From: Andrena cerasifolii
Taxonomy: Eukaryota; Arthropoda; Insecta; Hymenoptera; Andrenidae
Reading direction: 5' to 3'
Assembly: GCF_050908995.1 (NCBI RefSeq)
Contig: NC_135125.1
Span: forward strand, 13,479,011 to 13,543,010
Length of the DNA: 64,000 nt
The position numbers and the translations under genes were made by a program. The notes beneath the pieces are model-generated. The model saw nothing but the letters and a program-made list of their open reading frames with translations, was not told the origin of the DNA and searched no databases. The first letter of the stretch is position 1. Each line of letters opens with the position of its first letter. Below, piece after piece: positions 21,882 to 33,789 of the stretch.

Positions 21882-22796
21882 CGCGTGTCTTTTTCCCCGG
21901 CTTTTCTGACCGCGCGCGTCCGTTCCCTTCTCCACGAGGGAGGAGAGACGTCTGTCGCGCTTCGAGGCTCCACGCGTGCACGCGCGCGGAGAGTCGGCTT
22001 ATCGCGGACGAGCGTGCCGAACGCTTTCTACCCGAGTGTGCCTCTCTGCATCCTCCTACGCCGGTCGTCGGTCGCTCCTACTGCCGCGTCGTGTGGTGCC
22101 CAAAGCGGTACGGTTCATCGACGGTGCGAAACGGGTCGCCGGTGTGTCACGTCGGTTACGCGGTGCTCCTCGGCTGCTTCGCGGACAGCGGTCCCCGGCT
22201 GACGCTGGCCGCCCACGTAAACGCGATTGTGTGCCGGTCGTTCGGTCACCACGACCCCCGTCCCGGTCCGTACGCACGGTTGTCCCGCACGTGAACCCCG
22301 TGTGCCGATGCTGGTCCCCACCTCCGTGACGTCTCGCTGTGACAGCCGGCAAGGATTACTCGATACTGAAGGAGACGCGCGAGCAGAAGCAGAAGAAGAA
22401 GAAGAGGAGTAGGAAAGAAGAAGCGAAGGAAGAGGAAGAGGAGAGAGGAAGAGAGGGGATCGGCGGAGGTGGAGAAGGAGGAAGAACGGAAAGGAACAGG
22501 AGTAGGAGGTGGAGGAGGAAGAAGAGAGCCGCGAGTGCGACGACCGGGCCACAATAGTGTACGCCGTTTGTTGTTTCGTTGGCCGGTTTTCGGTCCGCGT
22601 TAACGGCCGAGGAAAACGGAACGTCACCGCGAGAGAAATAAGGGGAACCGGGAATAGAATCGTGTGGAGGGGGCCAATCGAGTATTAGCGAGAGTTTACG
22701 CGAGTGCTACGTAACCAAAGTGTGTGCTGTTCTCCCGCTGCTTGTTCACAGCCCCGATGTAATAATACGTTCACGCAAAAGAGAGAAGAAAGGAGA

Positions 22797-22801
<5 letters not shown>

Positions 22802-22839
<38 letters not shown>
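22802..22839. repeat. (GA)n microsatellite
   Basis: About 19 GA units within a purine-rich stretch (22770-22850). Confidence 0.95.
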
Positions 22840-22844
<5 letters not shown>

Positions 22845-23010
22845 AGCTTCCAAATAGCCTTCTGTCTGTCGGTCGTCGCGGAGATCGCGGGTGGAGGGGC
22901 CCATGCCTAGAGGAACAGTGGATGGATCAAGTGAATCTGATCACCTGTGGTGAACGCAGTAAAACCGGGAAATGGGGAAACACGCAGGCTAAAGGCGAAA
23001 CGATAGTGTG

Positions 23011-23020
23011 GGGGGAGAGA

Positions 23021-23056
<36 letters not shown>
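23011..23056. repeat. (GA)n microsatellite
   Basis: GA repeat with a few GG interruptions, flanked by purine-rich sequence to about 23130. Confidence 0.93.
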
Positions 23057-23059
<3 letters not shown>

Positions 23060-23229
23060 GAGGGAGATGAAGTAGAAACGAGAATAACGAGATAAAGAAA
23101 GAAAGGAACGAAAGGAAAGATAAAGGAACAGGAAGAGAAATCTGTCACGTCGTGATCAGCCGGAGAGCGAGAGAGACTCCCGGATATATTCATCATGCAT
23201 GCACACCCATACACGCATATTACATATAT

Positions 23230-25420
23230 AAATAGATTGCATATACGTATGACGTTCGCCCGCGTTACGAGTTCGCCCGACGTTCTCCAGTTCCGTTCTT
23301 CACCTTTCCCTCTGTCGTTTATTTCTTTCGTCTAATCGCGTGCTTTCTTTCTCTCCCTATCGCGTCACACGCCGCCGCATCACCCACCCCGATTTCCTCG
23401 CGGTCCTCGCGCTCGCCCGCGTTCATTCCTCGCGGCACCCTAGGCCACTCTCTCTTTCGTTCGCGTTCCACGCGTCACTCGCTCCCGTCGAAGCAACAAC
23501 GCACACGCTTCGCTCGTCCGCTTCTTCCCGAACGATCCTCGTACCGTTCGTGTGCACGTGCCCGGCCAACACACGCGCATTGTGTACATTATCCGCGACA
23601 GTGTATCGCCGCTCCGTCCACCCGTCTCTCTCCCACCCGGCTCTCCCGTCCGTCTCTGCCTCTCTGTGCCATACGCTTCTATCGGCGAGCGAGCGCGCTC
23701 GCGTGCACCCCCTCCTGCGGCCGTTTCTCATCCCGCCGTTCTCGCTCCAGTTGCCTCGTCGTCTGCCACCGCCGGGGAACACCCTGGTCGCCGTAGTCGC
23801 CCGACTCTCAGACCCACCAAAATTTAAGTATCGACACCCGCCTCGGTCTCGCGCCGTCCCAATTCCACGGCCGACCGTTTCCTCTCTCGCTCCTTGTCGC
23901 GGCCATGTGCTCGCGCTGAACGGGGCGACAGACAGAGAGGGGAAAACAGGGTGGAGAGGGAACGGAACACCGTGCTTGTCCTTCCCGTCTCGAGAGATCG
24001 ACGAGTGTCGCGGAGAGGATCCGTCGCGACGAACGGAACGCCCGCTTGCCCGGTCAGAAATTGATAGGTGACGTTCCCGCTGTCGAGGAGTGACCCAGGA
24101 TCGTGTGCACTGTGCTACGCAAGAACTCTCGACGCTTCCTCGGCTTCGTTCCCGCCGCGATACACGCGTGGTGCGCGCGATTATCGAGGATCAGACCCCT
24201 GCGATCGAAGCCAGCGATCTATCGGACCGTGACCGACACCAGATAGAGGATCTTATCGCCCTGCGAAACTCGTGCAGATTAGAAGCAACGACGATCGTTG
24301 AATATCGACGATCGGCCCGTGCACGCGGTGCCTCCGCTGGCCGACGATCCTCGAATTTATACATTCCGTGAACTCCGCCGCTCCGGGACACCGTCGTCCA
24401 CCGAAAATAAACCCCGAGAGAGAGATCGTCGGGGTCAATTATCGATCCTTCCCTCGCGGCAACGAACGCGGATAGATTTCGAGCCACGGTTACGCCACTT
24501 CTCGCCTCCGGCCAGACCCGCATATCGGGGTTCCCCCATACACGCTGCTCGCGCCGCGTTGAGAATCTGTAACTGCTATCTGGCCGTACAATCCAGAACC
24601 ACGGTGCCGTTATTTTTTAGGAGACGCAGCGGCTAACGTGAGCTCGATCGTCGGCGCCGGGTCCGTTTTTCACTTCGACGGATGGACAGAGGACGGTTTC
24701 GAGAGCCGCGAGGATCGGAATAGAAACGGCGGAGCACAAACGTTCACCCTGCTCGAGGAGCCGCGATCTTTTCTGATCTCGTAACACCTTTTCGGCCGGC
24801 CGCGTGTGCACGCGAGAGGACGCAGCACGCGCGCGTAATATCCGACACGCGCGTCACGGCGGAGGCCGTTTCTGACCGACGCCGGTTATAAATAAAACGC
24901 GCGTCGCGGCCGTCGCGCGCGCGGCACCGCATTACGCTCGGGCCTCCTTTCGTGCCCGTGTAACAAACGTGTCAATGAAAATAGAGACAGCCTGTCTGCT
25001 GACAGCCCGTGGAAACTGAATTCGATGCACGATCATCGGCGGCCCCCGCGCCGCTGCCCGCCGCAAACAGGGTCCCCGCTGCCTGGCCTCCATTGATTTC
25101 CGATTCCGCCGCGGGTTCATTGTTTCGTCGTGACCTAGAGAGCGGGGCAATTAAATATTTCGCCGTTCCGAGGTTGGCTATTCGAAGGTTCCTCGTTTTA
25201 GAGGCTGGCCCGGGTTCGTGGCTGCGATCGCCGGGCGAATTGCCCGCGATTAACGTGGGACCGTTTCTGGGCCCATCGGCAATTCGGGCAGACATCTTTT
25301 GGAATTTCCGTTGGCAGGGTAAGGATCGTTGCGTGGACGTTGGAGGGGTGCTTTCGTCGCGCTGTTTGGCGACTCCGAACGGTTTTCTTGGTGATTTGAT
25401 TTGTCACGAAGGATCTTGAG
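23230..25420. promoter_or_regulatory. second part of the G+C/CpG-rich island
   Basis: CpG-dense sequence with overlapping open frames on both strands (for example 243 codons at 23340-24071, beginning at GTG). None shows a recognisable domain. It probably belongs with the upstream island as promoter or leader sequence, or as long untranslated exons. Confidence 0.35.
24887..24894. promoter_or_regulatory. TATA-box-like element in G+C-rich surroundings
   Basis: TATAAATA stands in GGTTATAAATAAAACGCG, an isolated A+T word between strongly G+C-rich flanks, as expected for a core promoter. It can also be read on the minus strand (TATTTATA). No clear initiator motif fixes the direction. Confidence 0.3.
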
Positions 25421-26990
25421 TTTCTGGAGTGTTCTCAAGTGTTTGGATAGGTATCTTCGAGATTTATGTAGGAGACAGTGAAGATGCACTTAAAAGATTC
25501 TGATCGCTTCAACGCAATGTATGATTTCGTAGGAATTTCCGATAATTTCACTACAAAGTGTTTCTGAGAAAAGTTAGATTTTAAAACTCAGAAAATTTAT
25601 ATGGCACGTGCTTATTTTGCTTATTGGCCAATCCAGCAGTGTTTGTAGGGTGTTTAATAGGGTCGTTAGAATTGTTCAGGGGCATTTTGGAAGTTCTCTT
25701 TTGATAATTCGTATGGTTATTGCTTCGATAAGGGGGTCAAGATCCGACGAGTGGTCGCAATTAATAGCGTAGTGGTCCAGGAATGATCCAATATCGGCTA
25801 TCAACACCTTCCGTATTGGTTAGTGAATTTATAATTTCGCTAATCACGCTCGTAATTGCGTCGAATCCGATATCGTAAACTGCTTGATTAATAGGATTTT
25901 GTAGTGCGCAAATTTCACCCGTGCAATAATTCGTTAATTCGTTGGATCGAGTAGTGTAATAGAAATATTCGACCTAGTGTGTAAACTCTAAGCAAACTCT
26001 GCAGGACGCTAAAATTCAGAGTATTCTGTCTTTTTAATCTGCTTTTAACAATCTCATGTATATTAATTTTGCCACTCAGTCTTCGCTACGTACCACATAG
26101 AAAAAATTGCAATTTATGTTACTACTTGGGTAATAATGTACATTCTTTTCAGTAATTAGACTTTAGCTATCTGAAAACCTTAATGCTTTCTCAGTGCAGA
26201 TACATTAACCACTGTGAAATGTACCTAATTTCCAATCCACTTAAGTAGATTACCAGTTTCTTGAATAATCTCGATCAAACGACACACCAGACAGTACCTA
26301 CGTGCTTTCTTTCCAATTTCCACGGCCGGCAGTAAACCGCCAAAGCTTCTAACGTACCGACTCTGTCTTACCATTCTCAGAGTACGGGATTTCCCTTTGA
26401 GCGTATCAAGCGAGACGACCTTTGAAATCGGCTCGCAGCTTGCTCACCTAACGGCGATTAACCGAATTGATCTCGTTATCCAGCAATAATTCGGGGCTGT
26501 CGAGCACGGTTGGCGGTCCTGCCCCGCTGAACATCGACTGTGCTCGATAACGAGTCAATTATCGATTGAACCTTATCGTAACTAATGTCCCCCTGTCGCT
26601 TCGCAAAGCTACAGAAGAAGCTCTCACGCAACTAGCTTCCACAGAAATATAAAAAAAAAACGCACCTCCCCTACGATCGATCCAGAGACAATTTAAAACG
26701 GTCCGATAGAAACGGCTCGGCAGCTCTGCCACCGCTTTCCAATCGACCAAAGATCTTACAGTAATCCGCCTGCACCGCGAGCCTCCAAAATCCGTCTGCC
26801 GTTAGCTAATTGGCTGTAACTCGACGGTGAATCGCGACCGATCTTCGACAGGGTAGGGGGTTACGATCTCGCGGTGCCTTTCGCTCGCATGACCGCGGCG
26901 AGGGTGGATTCGCGTGAGCCGCGCGCGCGAATCAGGATACAGAATTAAAGAGAGAAACGAGCAGCGACGTCCGCGGGAAATCGACGAGGC
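25421..26990. other. A+T-richer gap between G+C-rich islands
   Basis: No exon, repeat or RNA gene is recognised. The base composition returns to the genomic background between the islands, and to intermediate values from 26300. Confidence 0.45.
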
Positions 26991-26999
26991 GATCCTCTG

Positions 27000-28581
27000 C
27001 CAAAGTAGACAGCCAGCTAGCTGCGATCCATTCCAGCCCTTGATCCGAGGGACCGGTGTCGAACGGCTCACGCTCTAGTCGCCCTCGCTAAGCGGCCCCA
27101 GGGTGGCCCCGCGGCTCCAACCCCTTTCCTCTCGTGCAGCGAACGTGACAAGGAGGGATCCTCGCGGGCCGCGGTTCCAGCGGCCGGAACGGACACCGTT
27201 ACGCGCGACGGACGGCCGGCAAGCTCGACGGAGCGGACGCATGAGGGCAGGCTGGTGCGCGAGCCCGATGCTGGACTGTGATGACCGCGAACCACCGCTG
27301 CCGGAGAGTACTCGAAAGCGTCGCGACACCGTGTGTCCGCGTAGTGCACGGACCAGACTGACGAACAACTGAGAAACGGGGGTGGCGGAGAGAGAGAGAA
27401 AGGAGCTGAGCGTTGCCTCGCGTTCATGAGCGGGTTGCACGCTCCGGCGAGCCATTAACCCAGAGAGGAGAAGCATGGGGCGCAAGCCCGGGGGCGGTTA
27501 GTGCGCGTGGAACGATGGTCTGGCGTCGATTCGCGGCGCAGGAGCCTCTGTTTTCCTTGAAACAGGGATAGGAATCCAGCCGCGAGAATAGTTTACGGTG
27601 GCCGGGGCAACGGAAGGGCTCCGGCGAGGGGACTTGTGGAAAGATTCGAAGGGGGGTGGGGAGAGAGTAGCGGTATTATGCAAGGGCGGAAGTGCGAACG
27701 CCGAGGAAGTCATCCCGCCAACTGATCACCGAAACGATCGGCGGACAGCCGCGTCGGGGTAGGTGGGCGTCCGGCTCGGTGCCACCTAGAGCCGATATCC
27801 TGGAGCTCGTTAACCGGGAGCTCGCGTACGAGCAGGAAGAGCGGCTCCGAAGAGCGGTCTGTGACGTTACCGTGGGCCGTCCGCGTCACGTTAACGGTAA
27901 CCCCCGTACACAACACGCACGCGACCTAGTCGGCGCAGCGGTGCGGAGCGGAGCAAGTGGAGAGCGGCTAGCGAGCGAGCGCCTCGAGGAATTTAAAAGT
28001 GAAACTGTGACGATCCACCGGCACTCCACGCGTTTCCCCCTTCTCCTATTTGCTACCGTTCCCTACTTCCTCGACGTCATCGTCGTCTTCCCTCCCACCC
28101 TCTTTCTCTCTCTTTCTTCCTCCCTCCTCCTCCTCCTCCTGCTCCTCCCTCTGTCCCCACTTCTTCACTTCACTTTTCGCTCCTCGTCGTGCTCTTCTTT
28201 TCTCTTCTCTTCGCTCGCGTCTACCTTCCGTCGTTCTGCTGTTCCTCTTCACGTGCTTCGTCGGCCCTCCCTCCTCGCCCTCCCACGCCGTCAGTCGCCG
28301 TGATCGTGACACGGAAGGGAACGCGCGTTCGCGGAGTGAAAGTGATCGACGGTTACGATTTTCCTGGCTAGCGATCCACCTCGAGGTCGCCTGGGCGACA
28401 GGTCCCCGCAGATCATCCGCGAGAATGACACGCAGGTGCGGGAGCAGCTGAAAAGCGGCCAGCGCGATAGCCCAGCCCGGTGTCGTCCAGGCTCGCACTT
28501 CCGGAACAGCCGGTGGGGGGATACAAGCTACGCGAACAGCTGGCGCTCACGTTGATGGCCGATCATCGACGAACCAAAAAT
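27000..28581 (+). promoter_or_regulatory. G+C-rich island ending in a candidate first coding exon and splice donor
   Basis: CpG-rich sequence with CT/TCC-rich stretches (28040-28290). At 28555 an ATG opens nine codons (MADHRRTKN) that run to AAT at 28581, followed at once by GTAAGT, a consensus donor. This could be a short first coding exon, or part of an untranslated exon, of a gene whose remaining exons lie beyond or within the window. I do not recognise the peptide. The 150-codon minus-strand frame and the 203-codon plus-strand frame here are low complexity. Confidence 0.3.
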
Positions 28582-28596
28582 GTAAGTCCCATCATA

Positions 28597-28619
28597 CATG
28601 TATATATATATATATATAC
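28597..28619. repeat. (TA)n microsatellite
   Basis: A run of TA units directly downstream of the candidate splice donor at 28582. Confidence 0.9.
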
Positions 28620-28845
28620 ACCTATTTATTTGGATACGCGCGCACGTAGCATATGCGGCCACGCCGATCCACGTTCGATCTTGGGCATTCCGCCGCTTGG
28701 ATCCTCCGTCACCCTTAGCGCGCGATGACCGGACGGGGTGGACAATGCCCGGGATCGGTGGATGATTAGATAGTGCGCTCTTCGCGGATTCTCTCACGTT
28801 CCGAGGGGTATTTTAGGAATTAGTGTATCGGTATTCGATATGCTG

Positions 28846-29376
28846 GTATTAGTTAGGGCGGCAATGAATATTCGAATAATCTAAGTATTCGGATACCAGA
28901 GAATTCAAATTTCAGATTCGAATATTCTAATACCAGAGAATTTATATTTGCGATTCGAATACCAGAGAATTTAAATTTGCGATTCGAGTACCAGAGAATT
29001 TAAACTTGAGGTTCGATTACCAGAGAATTCGCATTTGAGATTTTGAGATTCGAATATTCGAATAACTAGAGAATTCATATTTGAGATTTTGAGATTCGAA
29101 TGTTTGAATTCCAGGGAATTCAAATTTGAGATTTTGAGTTGCGAATATGCGAATATCTGAGAATTCGCATTTCAGATTCGAATATTCGAATATCTGAGAA
29201 TTCGCATTTCAGATTCGAATATTCGAATATCAGAGAATTCAAATTTGAGATTTTCAGATTCGAATATTCGAATACCAGAGAATTCAAATTTGAGATTTTC
29301 AGATTCGAATATTCGAATACCAGAGAATTCAAATTTAAGATTCGAATATTCGAATAATTACAGCTCTACTATTAGT
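28846..29376. mobile_element. second hAT-like ATTCGAAT element, with imperfect 8-bp target duplication
   Basis: GTATTAGT (28846-28853) and CTATTAGT (29369-29376) match at 7 of 8 bases. The element between them starts TAGGGCGGCAATGAATATTCG and ends AATTACAGCTCTA. Its ends are imperfect inverted repeats of the same TAGGGC type as the element at 12983. Unlike that element, the body is mainly a head-to-tail array of 38-46-base units containing ATTCGAATATTCGAAT, CAGAGAATTC and AAATTTGAGATTTT words. The open frames on both strands (70 and 72 codons) merely translate the array. Confidence 0.75.
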
Positions 29377-31936
29377 CTGCTGTGGGAGTCCCTTCAGGTT
29401 TTATGAACTTATGATTTTAGAATAGTAATGGGTTATCGTAAGGGAGGTTATGTAAGAAACTGAAACGCCTTATGCAATGTTCTCGCATCCTCCGGCGATT
29501 TCCATGAACCGCTACCGCCTGCGTTTGCCGCCATTTCGGAGACCGGTGACGAAGAAAGTGGTGTCTTTACGCTTGCGTTATGCAAGGGGTAGTTTGTATC
29601 TCTTAGGGAAGTACAAACACGTTGGTGATGTAGGATTTTCAAGTGCAGAAAGTCAGGGTTCAGAGTCCGAGAGCTTTGCGTTACGATTACCAGTCGGAAG
29701 GGCCATTCTTAGAAGTTCGTAACTCTTCGCGAAACTTTGCTCGAGATCCCCTTCCGTTGCTGCAGCCGTAACACTTAGCTAATTCCCCACCCCTGCCGAA
29801 GTCGCTTGCTACCGCGACTAATGAAATGATCTTCAACACCTCGGGTGACAAAAAGTCGAGCCGATGATCGTAAAGGGTTGACGATCCCGGGAAATTTCGT
29901 TCGTCCGCGTAACGACATCGTTATCCAAGACCGATGAGGGAAAGGTGGGGAAAAAGCGGCCGCGATCCTAATGTACCGTTGCGGGCCGCGGAAAAGTGCA
30001 GAAAGGAACTTCACTCTCGCGATAGAAAGGAAAGGAAGCGGGTAGAAACGAGCTCTAGGCGGCTCGCTCGTACCGTTGGATCGAGTTTCACTTCTTCACT
30101 GACTCTTTCCACCGACTCGTTTTCGCGTCCTCGAGAAGAAAGCGTTTCCCTTCCCGTGGAAAGGGAATCTGCGACCTCTTCCCGGCCAAATGATCGCCGA
30201 CTGGCGAGTTAAACGTCTCCGAACCTCTCGTTCTTCCACTTCTGTCGCCCCTCTTCGCGCCATCTTGTCCCTGGACGTGCTTGCCAATTCTTTCCCTAAT
30301 TACTAATGGCCCGCCATTCGCAATTATTCGGATCACCTTCCCCCGATTTCGAGCCGCGATTAGATCCGAAGAATCGCCGAAGCGACCGTCCAGTGATCTT
30401 GACAGTGGGTGCCGCGAGTCACAACAGTTGCGCGTGGAACGGAAACGCTGGATATAGGAATTCGAGAATCTGCAACTCGCAGGAGGGAGGAACGTGATTC
30501 CGGTCGATTTCGACGGATCTCCACCGAGCCCGATGCGCCGTAACAAAAGCGAGTGGACTTGACCGGATTGGGTGGTAAAATATGTACTTGGCCGAGATTC
30601 TTAAATAAAACGCCGCAGACGCACTCGACGTTCATCTGGTTACGTTTCAATGCGGCTCGTTTCGTCTCGAAAGAGCGACACACGGGTGTAAAGAATTGGG
30701 ACGCTCATCAGCGTTTATTCATTTCCGAGCACCGCCGCCGGATTTAGAGGGCTAAACGACCTGCAACGAGCATTTCTCTGTGACCCTTTTTGGGGTAAAT
30801 CGCGTTGAACTGTAACCTTGGTGAATCTTAATAAACGCACCTTTGATAGCTCTATTACTGTCTTCCATTTAATGAGCTGCTCTGTGACAAATTAGCGTTG
30901 GGACATTTTTGCCAACTTTAGTCGTCAATTATTTGCACCGGGTTCATTGTTACATAAAACATTGTAATATTAAACATCCCCACATCTGTCTTCTTCACTT
31001 CTCAAAAAGAGAAGACATCGCGTTACCCTCTCCTTCGGAACGATTTCTAACTAACTGAAAATTCAACTTTCGAAGTGTTATCACTCCTTCGCCCCCTCAA
31101 GTAGCGTGTCTAATTCCATCCAACTGCTTTAGAAATTGGAAAAGGTTCCAATTACAACCACCTTCCATGCTCGACGACCACTGAGACGTTCCCGCCGGTG
31201 GAACTGTTCGTAATGCGGTTCTATCATTCATTCACACTCCAGGGGAGGATAGAGAGCCCCGTCGTTAGGGCGAGGGTGAAAAAAAGGTCGCGTTGGATTC
31301 CATGGGGAAGCTTGCGTATCGACTGGAACGTTCGCTGCGGCGGAAGGGTGAGGGCTGGTTAATTTTGTATCGACGAGCGCCTACGCGCCGTGTATGCCTG
31401 CCCCGCAGAAATGCCCGCGCGCGTATGTAGGTTAATCCACGCTCGATGGGAATCGACCTGCGGAGGAATCGCGGCACGGGTCAGGTTAACGAATGGGGTA
31501 GGTTAGGAGCGTGCCAATCTCGGCGCACGTGGCGCTACGTGTACCTGCACACATTTCTCGCGGCGACTTTCGCGACTTTTCTCCGCCCTTTTGACAGCAC
31601 ATCGACCAGGGAAATGGCCACGCTCTAATGGGTGAACAGGCGAGGGGGTGTTGGGACTTTTTAGTGGGATGCTCGATGCCTGCTGGTGGGAGGGAAGAGT
31701 TCTTTAGCGGGGATGCAAGTACTCTTTCTTGTGGCTGAAGAGATGGAAGAATATTGGATGCTGAAAGGAGGGTGAATAGTTCGGGTGTTTTTGTAGGAGA
31801 AGGTAAACTGAGGAGGTGATACTGATTTAAAGGGAGCTACGCGATTCTTTGTGGGTGGAGTGGATGATGTTTGAAGTCGAGAGCCTGTGGTATGTAGTTA
31901 TACCGTGGGGTTTGATTAGTTATGGATTAACTAGTT
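29377..31936. other. mixed-composition stretch without recognised genes
   Basis: Moderately G+C-rich sequence (29470-30770 and 31140-31640) with overlapping short frames on both strands, the longest 152 codons (30088-30546, minus), none with a recognisable domain. I see no paired splice sites and no mobile element ends. Confidence 0.45.
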
Positions 31937-32040
31937 CAGTGTTTTCCAACCTTTCATGCTTCACGCACCCTTTGGAAATGGGTATATAACTGGCGTACCC
32001 CTTGTATAGATATATAAAGCTATAGTTGTAGTATAACAAT
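31937..32040 (+). mobile_element. hAT-like terminal fragment
   Basis: CAGTGTTTTCCAACC followed by CACGCACCC and GTACCCC resembles the common hAT-type terminus that starts CAGTGGTTCCCAACC and repeats an ACGTACCCC word. Flanking AACTAGTT (31929-31936) has a near match, AATTAGTT, at 32093-32100. No convincing right terminus is seen before it, so this may be only a fragment. Confidence 0.35.
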
Positions 32041-32100
32041 GGGAATAAAATAAAAGTACATTAAATTTTGTATTCATAAATTACATATATTGAATTAGTT

Positions 32101-33663
32101 GGATTACGGTGAATACTGGAAAGTCGCGGCTATCGGTGACTATTTGGTTGTCGAAGGATTATATTTGCCAAAATATTTGGACGATATTTGCCAAAGGTTA
32201 GAGAACTTAATCTCTGATTTTCGATCGAGTAGAATGATAAATGGGAGGTTCTATTAAAATGGAACTAAAATCAAATGAAAATTATTCACGTTTCTGACAA
32301 ATGTCAAGAACTTGACGTATCTACTTAGTCTCGAGGAATAATAGGAATAATTCTCTAATAGAATCGAATTAGGTAGATTAAATTATTTCGTCACTAAAAA
32401 GTATCCCGCTGCTTTTGACATTTCAACCAATTTTAACTGAACTGTGACTATAGCAGCGGACATGCTAATTAAATGCTAAAGTACTGCGGATCAGAAATAC
32501 TGCTTTTTCGATGGAAAAATCGGAGCTATAAAAGAAACCCATCTCTCAAACAAAGAATTGTATCTGAACTATAAAAATGAATTACAACCCCCCCAAAAAA
32601 AGCACTTTAATAAAAAATCTAGGAAAATTACCAGGTAATTAAAAATATCAAAAATCCTTGACACAAACCATAAAAATCCTACCAAAGAAAAGATGAATAA
32701 CCCTACAATGATTTACATTTAATTTCACAATTCCCTGAATCGATGCCACTTCGCGTCTTTCGACGAACCCGCGCAAGAAGGATGGCAGACTTACGCGACG
32801 TTAGCCGAAAGCGCCTACAGTGCCGCTATCGGGTGTTGCAACGTTTACAAGCCATTAATACACGGTGTTTGAAGAAACGCTACACCCCGTACAACGCCTC
32901 GATTCGGTCGAACATTCCTCGCTATCGTTGGAAAGTGTTTCGCCCGCTGAACGGCTCGTTTGTGAATGTACAGCAAGGCCCATTTATCTCGCTTCCGGTC
33001 TCACCGCGCACCCAAGTACACAAAACCCGCTCGGCAGACGCATCCCGTATATCTTACCATAATTTTCCGTCCGACCGCGGGATCGACTACCGTTACTTCC
33101 ACGCACAATATAACGACAATAACTCGAGCACAACGGGGCGCTTCAGGCGACGATGAAAAAGAAAAGGGAAACTACTCGGTTCGAATGATAATGACCCCAT
33201 CGAAGAAGGCCAGCCGCGGAGCGTTATCGAGGATGCTAGCTAGCGGTATTTGTGTCGGGGCAGCCGTGAATCCGTGCACCGCGGCTGAAAAATCTAAAGA
33301 CGAATGTTAGGAAAAGGAACGTGGATTAAACCATTCAGAGGTGTGTCGCTCGCGTGTCTTGTAATTAGATTGAGAAGAAACCCGGGGATAGATTAGGTTC
33401 GCGTTCGGTGGGCACCTATGGGGCTGCTGGAACATGAGATTCTTAGAATTGTGAAATTCAGCATCGTATTCTTGATACCTATGTGGAGATGAATATTAAT
33501 AGCTGAAATAGAATTGGTGGTATAGTGTTTCGATTATTAGTATGTACTTCTATTATTTTCTATTATTTCTATTATTAATAAGTTGCGCTGGAAAACACTT
33601 GATCTTACGAGTTGAATGGAGTATCAAATATCACAGATTTAACTTCAAATTAGGTCCCATATA
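32101..33663. other. intergenic stretch, no gene recognised
   Basis: A+T-rich to 32740, then a G+C-richer block (32740-33300) with a 137-codon frame (32743-33156) and overlapping frames on the same strand. The translation is rich in R and Y with no recognisable domain and no splice-site support, so I do not call it. Confidence 0.4.
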
Positions 33664-33789
33664 TTAACCTTTAGAGAGCCGGGAATTGTTTCATTGAAAT
33701 TGTAAATTGTATTTACTTAAAATGGCCGGCAAAGTATCCAAATTCTTAGGTGGCCACTGTAGTGGCCAGCTCGGCCTTCTAAAGGTTAA
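33664..33789. mobile_element. 118-bp TTAA-flanked MITE (piggyBac-like)
   Basis: TTAA at 33664-33667 and 33786-33789 flanks 33668-33785. The ends CCTTTAGAGAGCCGGG and (read inward) CCTTTAGAAGGCCGAG match at 13 of 16 bases. Near the right end TGGCCACT (33751-33758) and AGTGGCCA (33761-33768) form a perfect hairpin with a 2-base loop. The TTAA duplication and C-rich termini fit piggyBac-type elements. Confidence 0.75.

Larger units (their letters stand above)
20439..22650. promoter_or_regulatory. G+C/CpG-rich island with GA/CT tracts, candidate promoter and untranslated leader
   Basis: The sequence turns sharply G+C-rich with frequent CpG and with pyrimidine-rich then purine-rich strands. It holds GA/CT microsatellites, the kind of DNA found at promoters and untranslated first exons of large insect genes; GAGAG words are binding sites for GAGA-factor-type proteins. 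Open frames are long here (571 codons at 20579-22294), but that one begins at TTG, I see no internal methionine in it, and it is rich in S/R/L from CT repeats. Which strand is transcribed, and for which gene, cannot be told from the window. Confidence 0.4.

Noticed and set aside
20579..22294. 571-codon open frame on the plus strand
   Set aside because: It begins at TTG, I see no internal methionine, and the composition is S/R/L/E from CT and GA repeats; several other frames on both strands are open over the same bases.
23340..24071. 243-codon plus-strand frame
   Set aside because: It starts at GTG in CpG-rich DNA and is low in complexity, without a domain or splice context.
27692..28498. 203-codon plus-strand and 150-codon minus-strand frames
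   Set aside because: They overlap each other over CT/TCC repeats and give serine/leucine or glutamate/arginine runs.
32743..33156. 137-codon plus-strand frame
   Set aside because: Arginine- and tyrosine-rich but without recognisable motif or splice context; adjacent frames overlap it.
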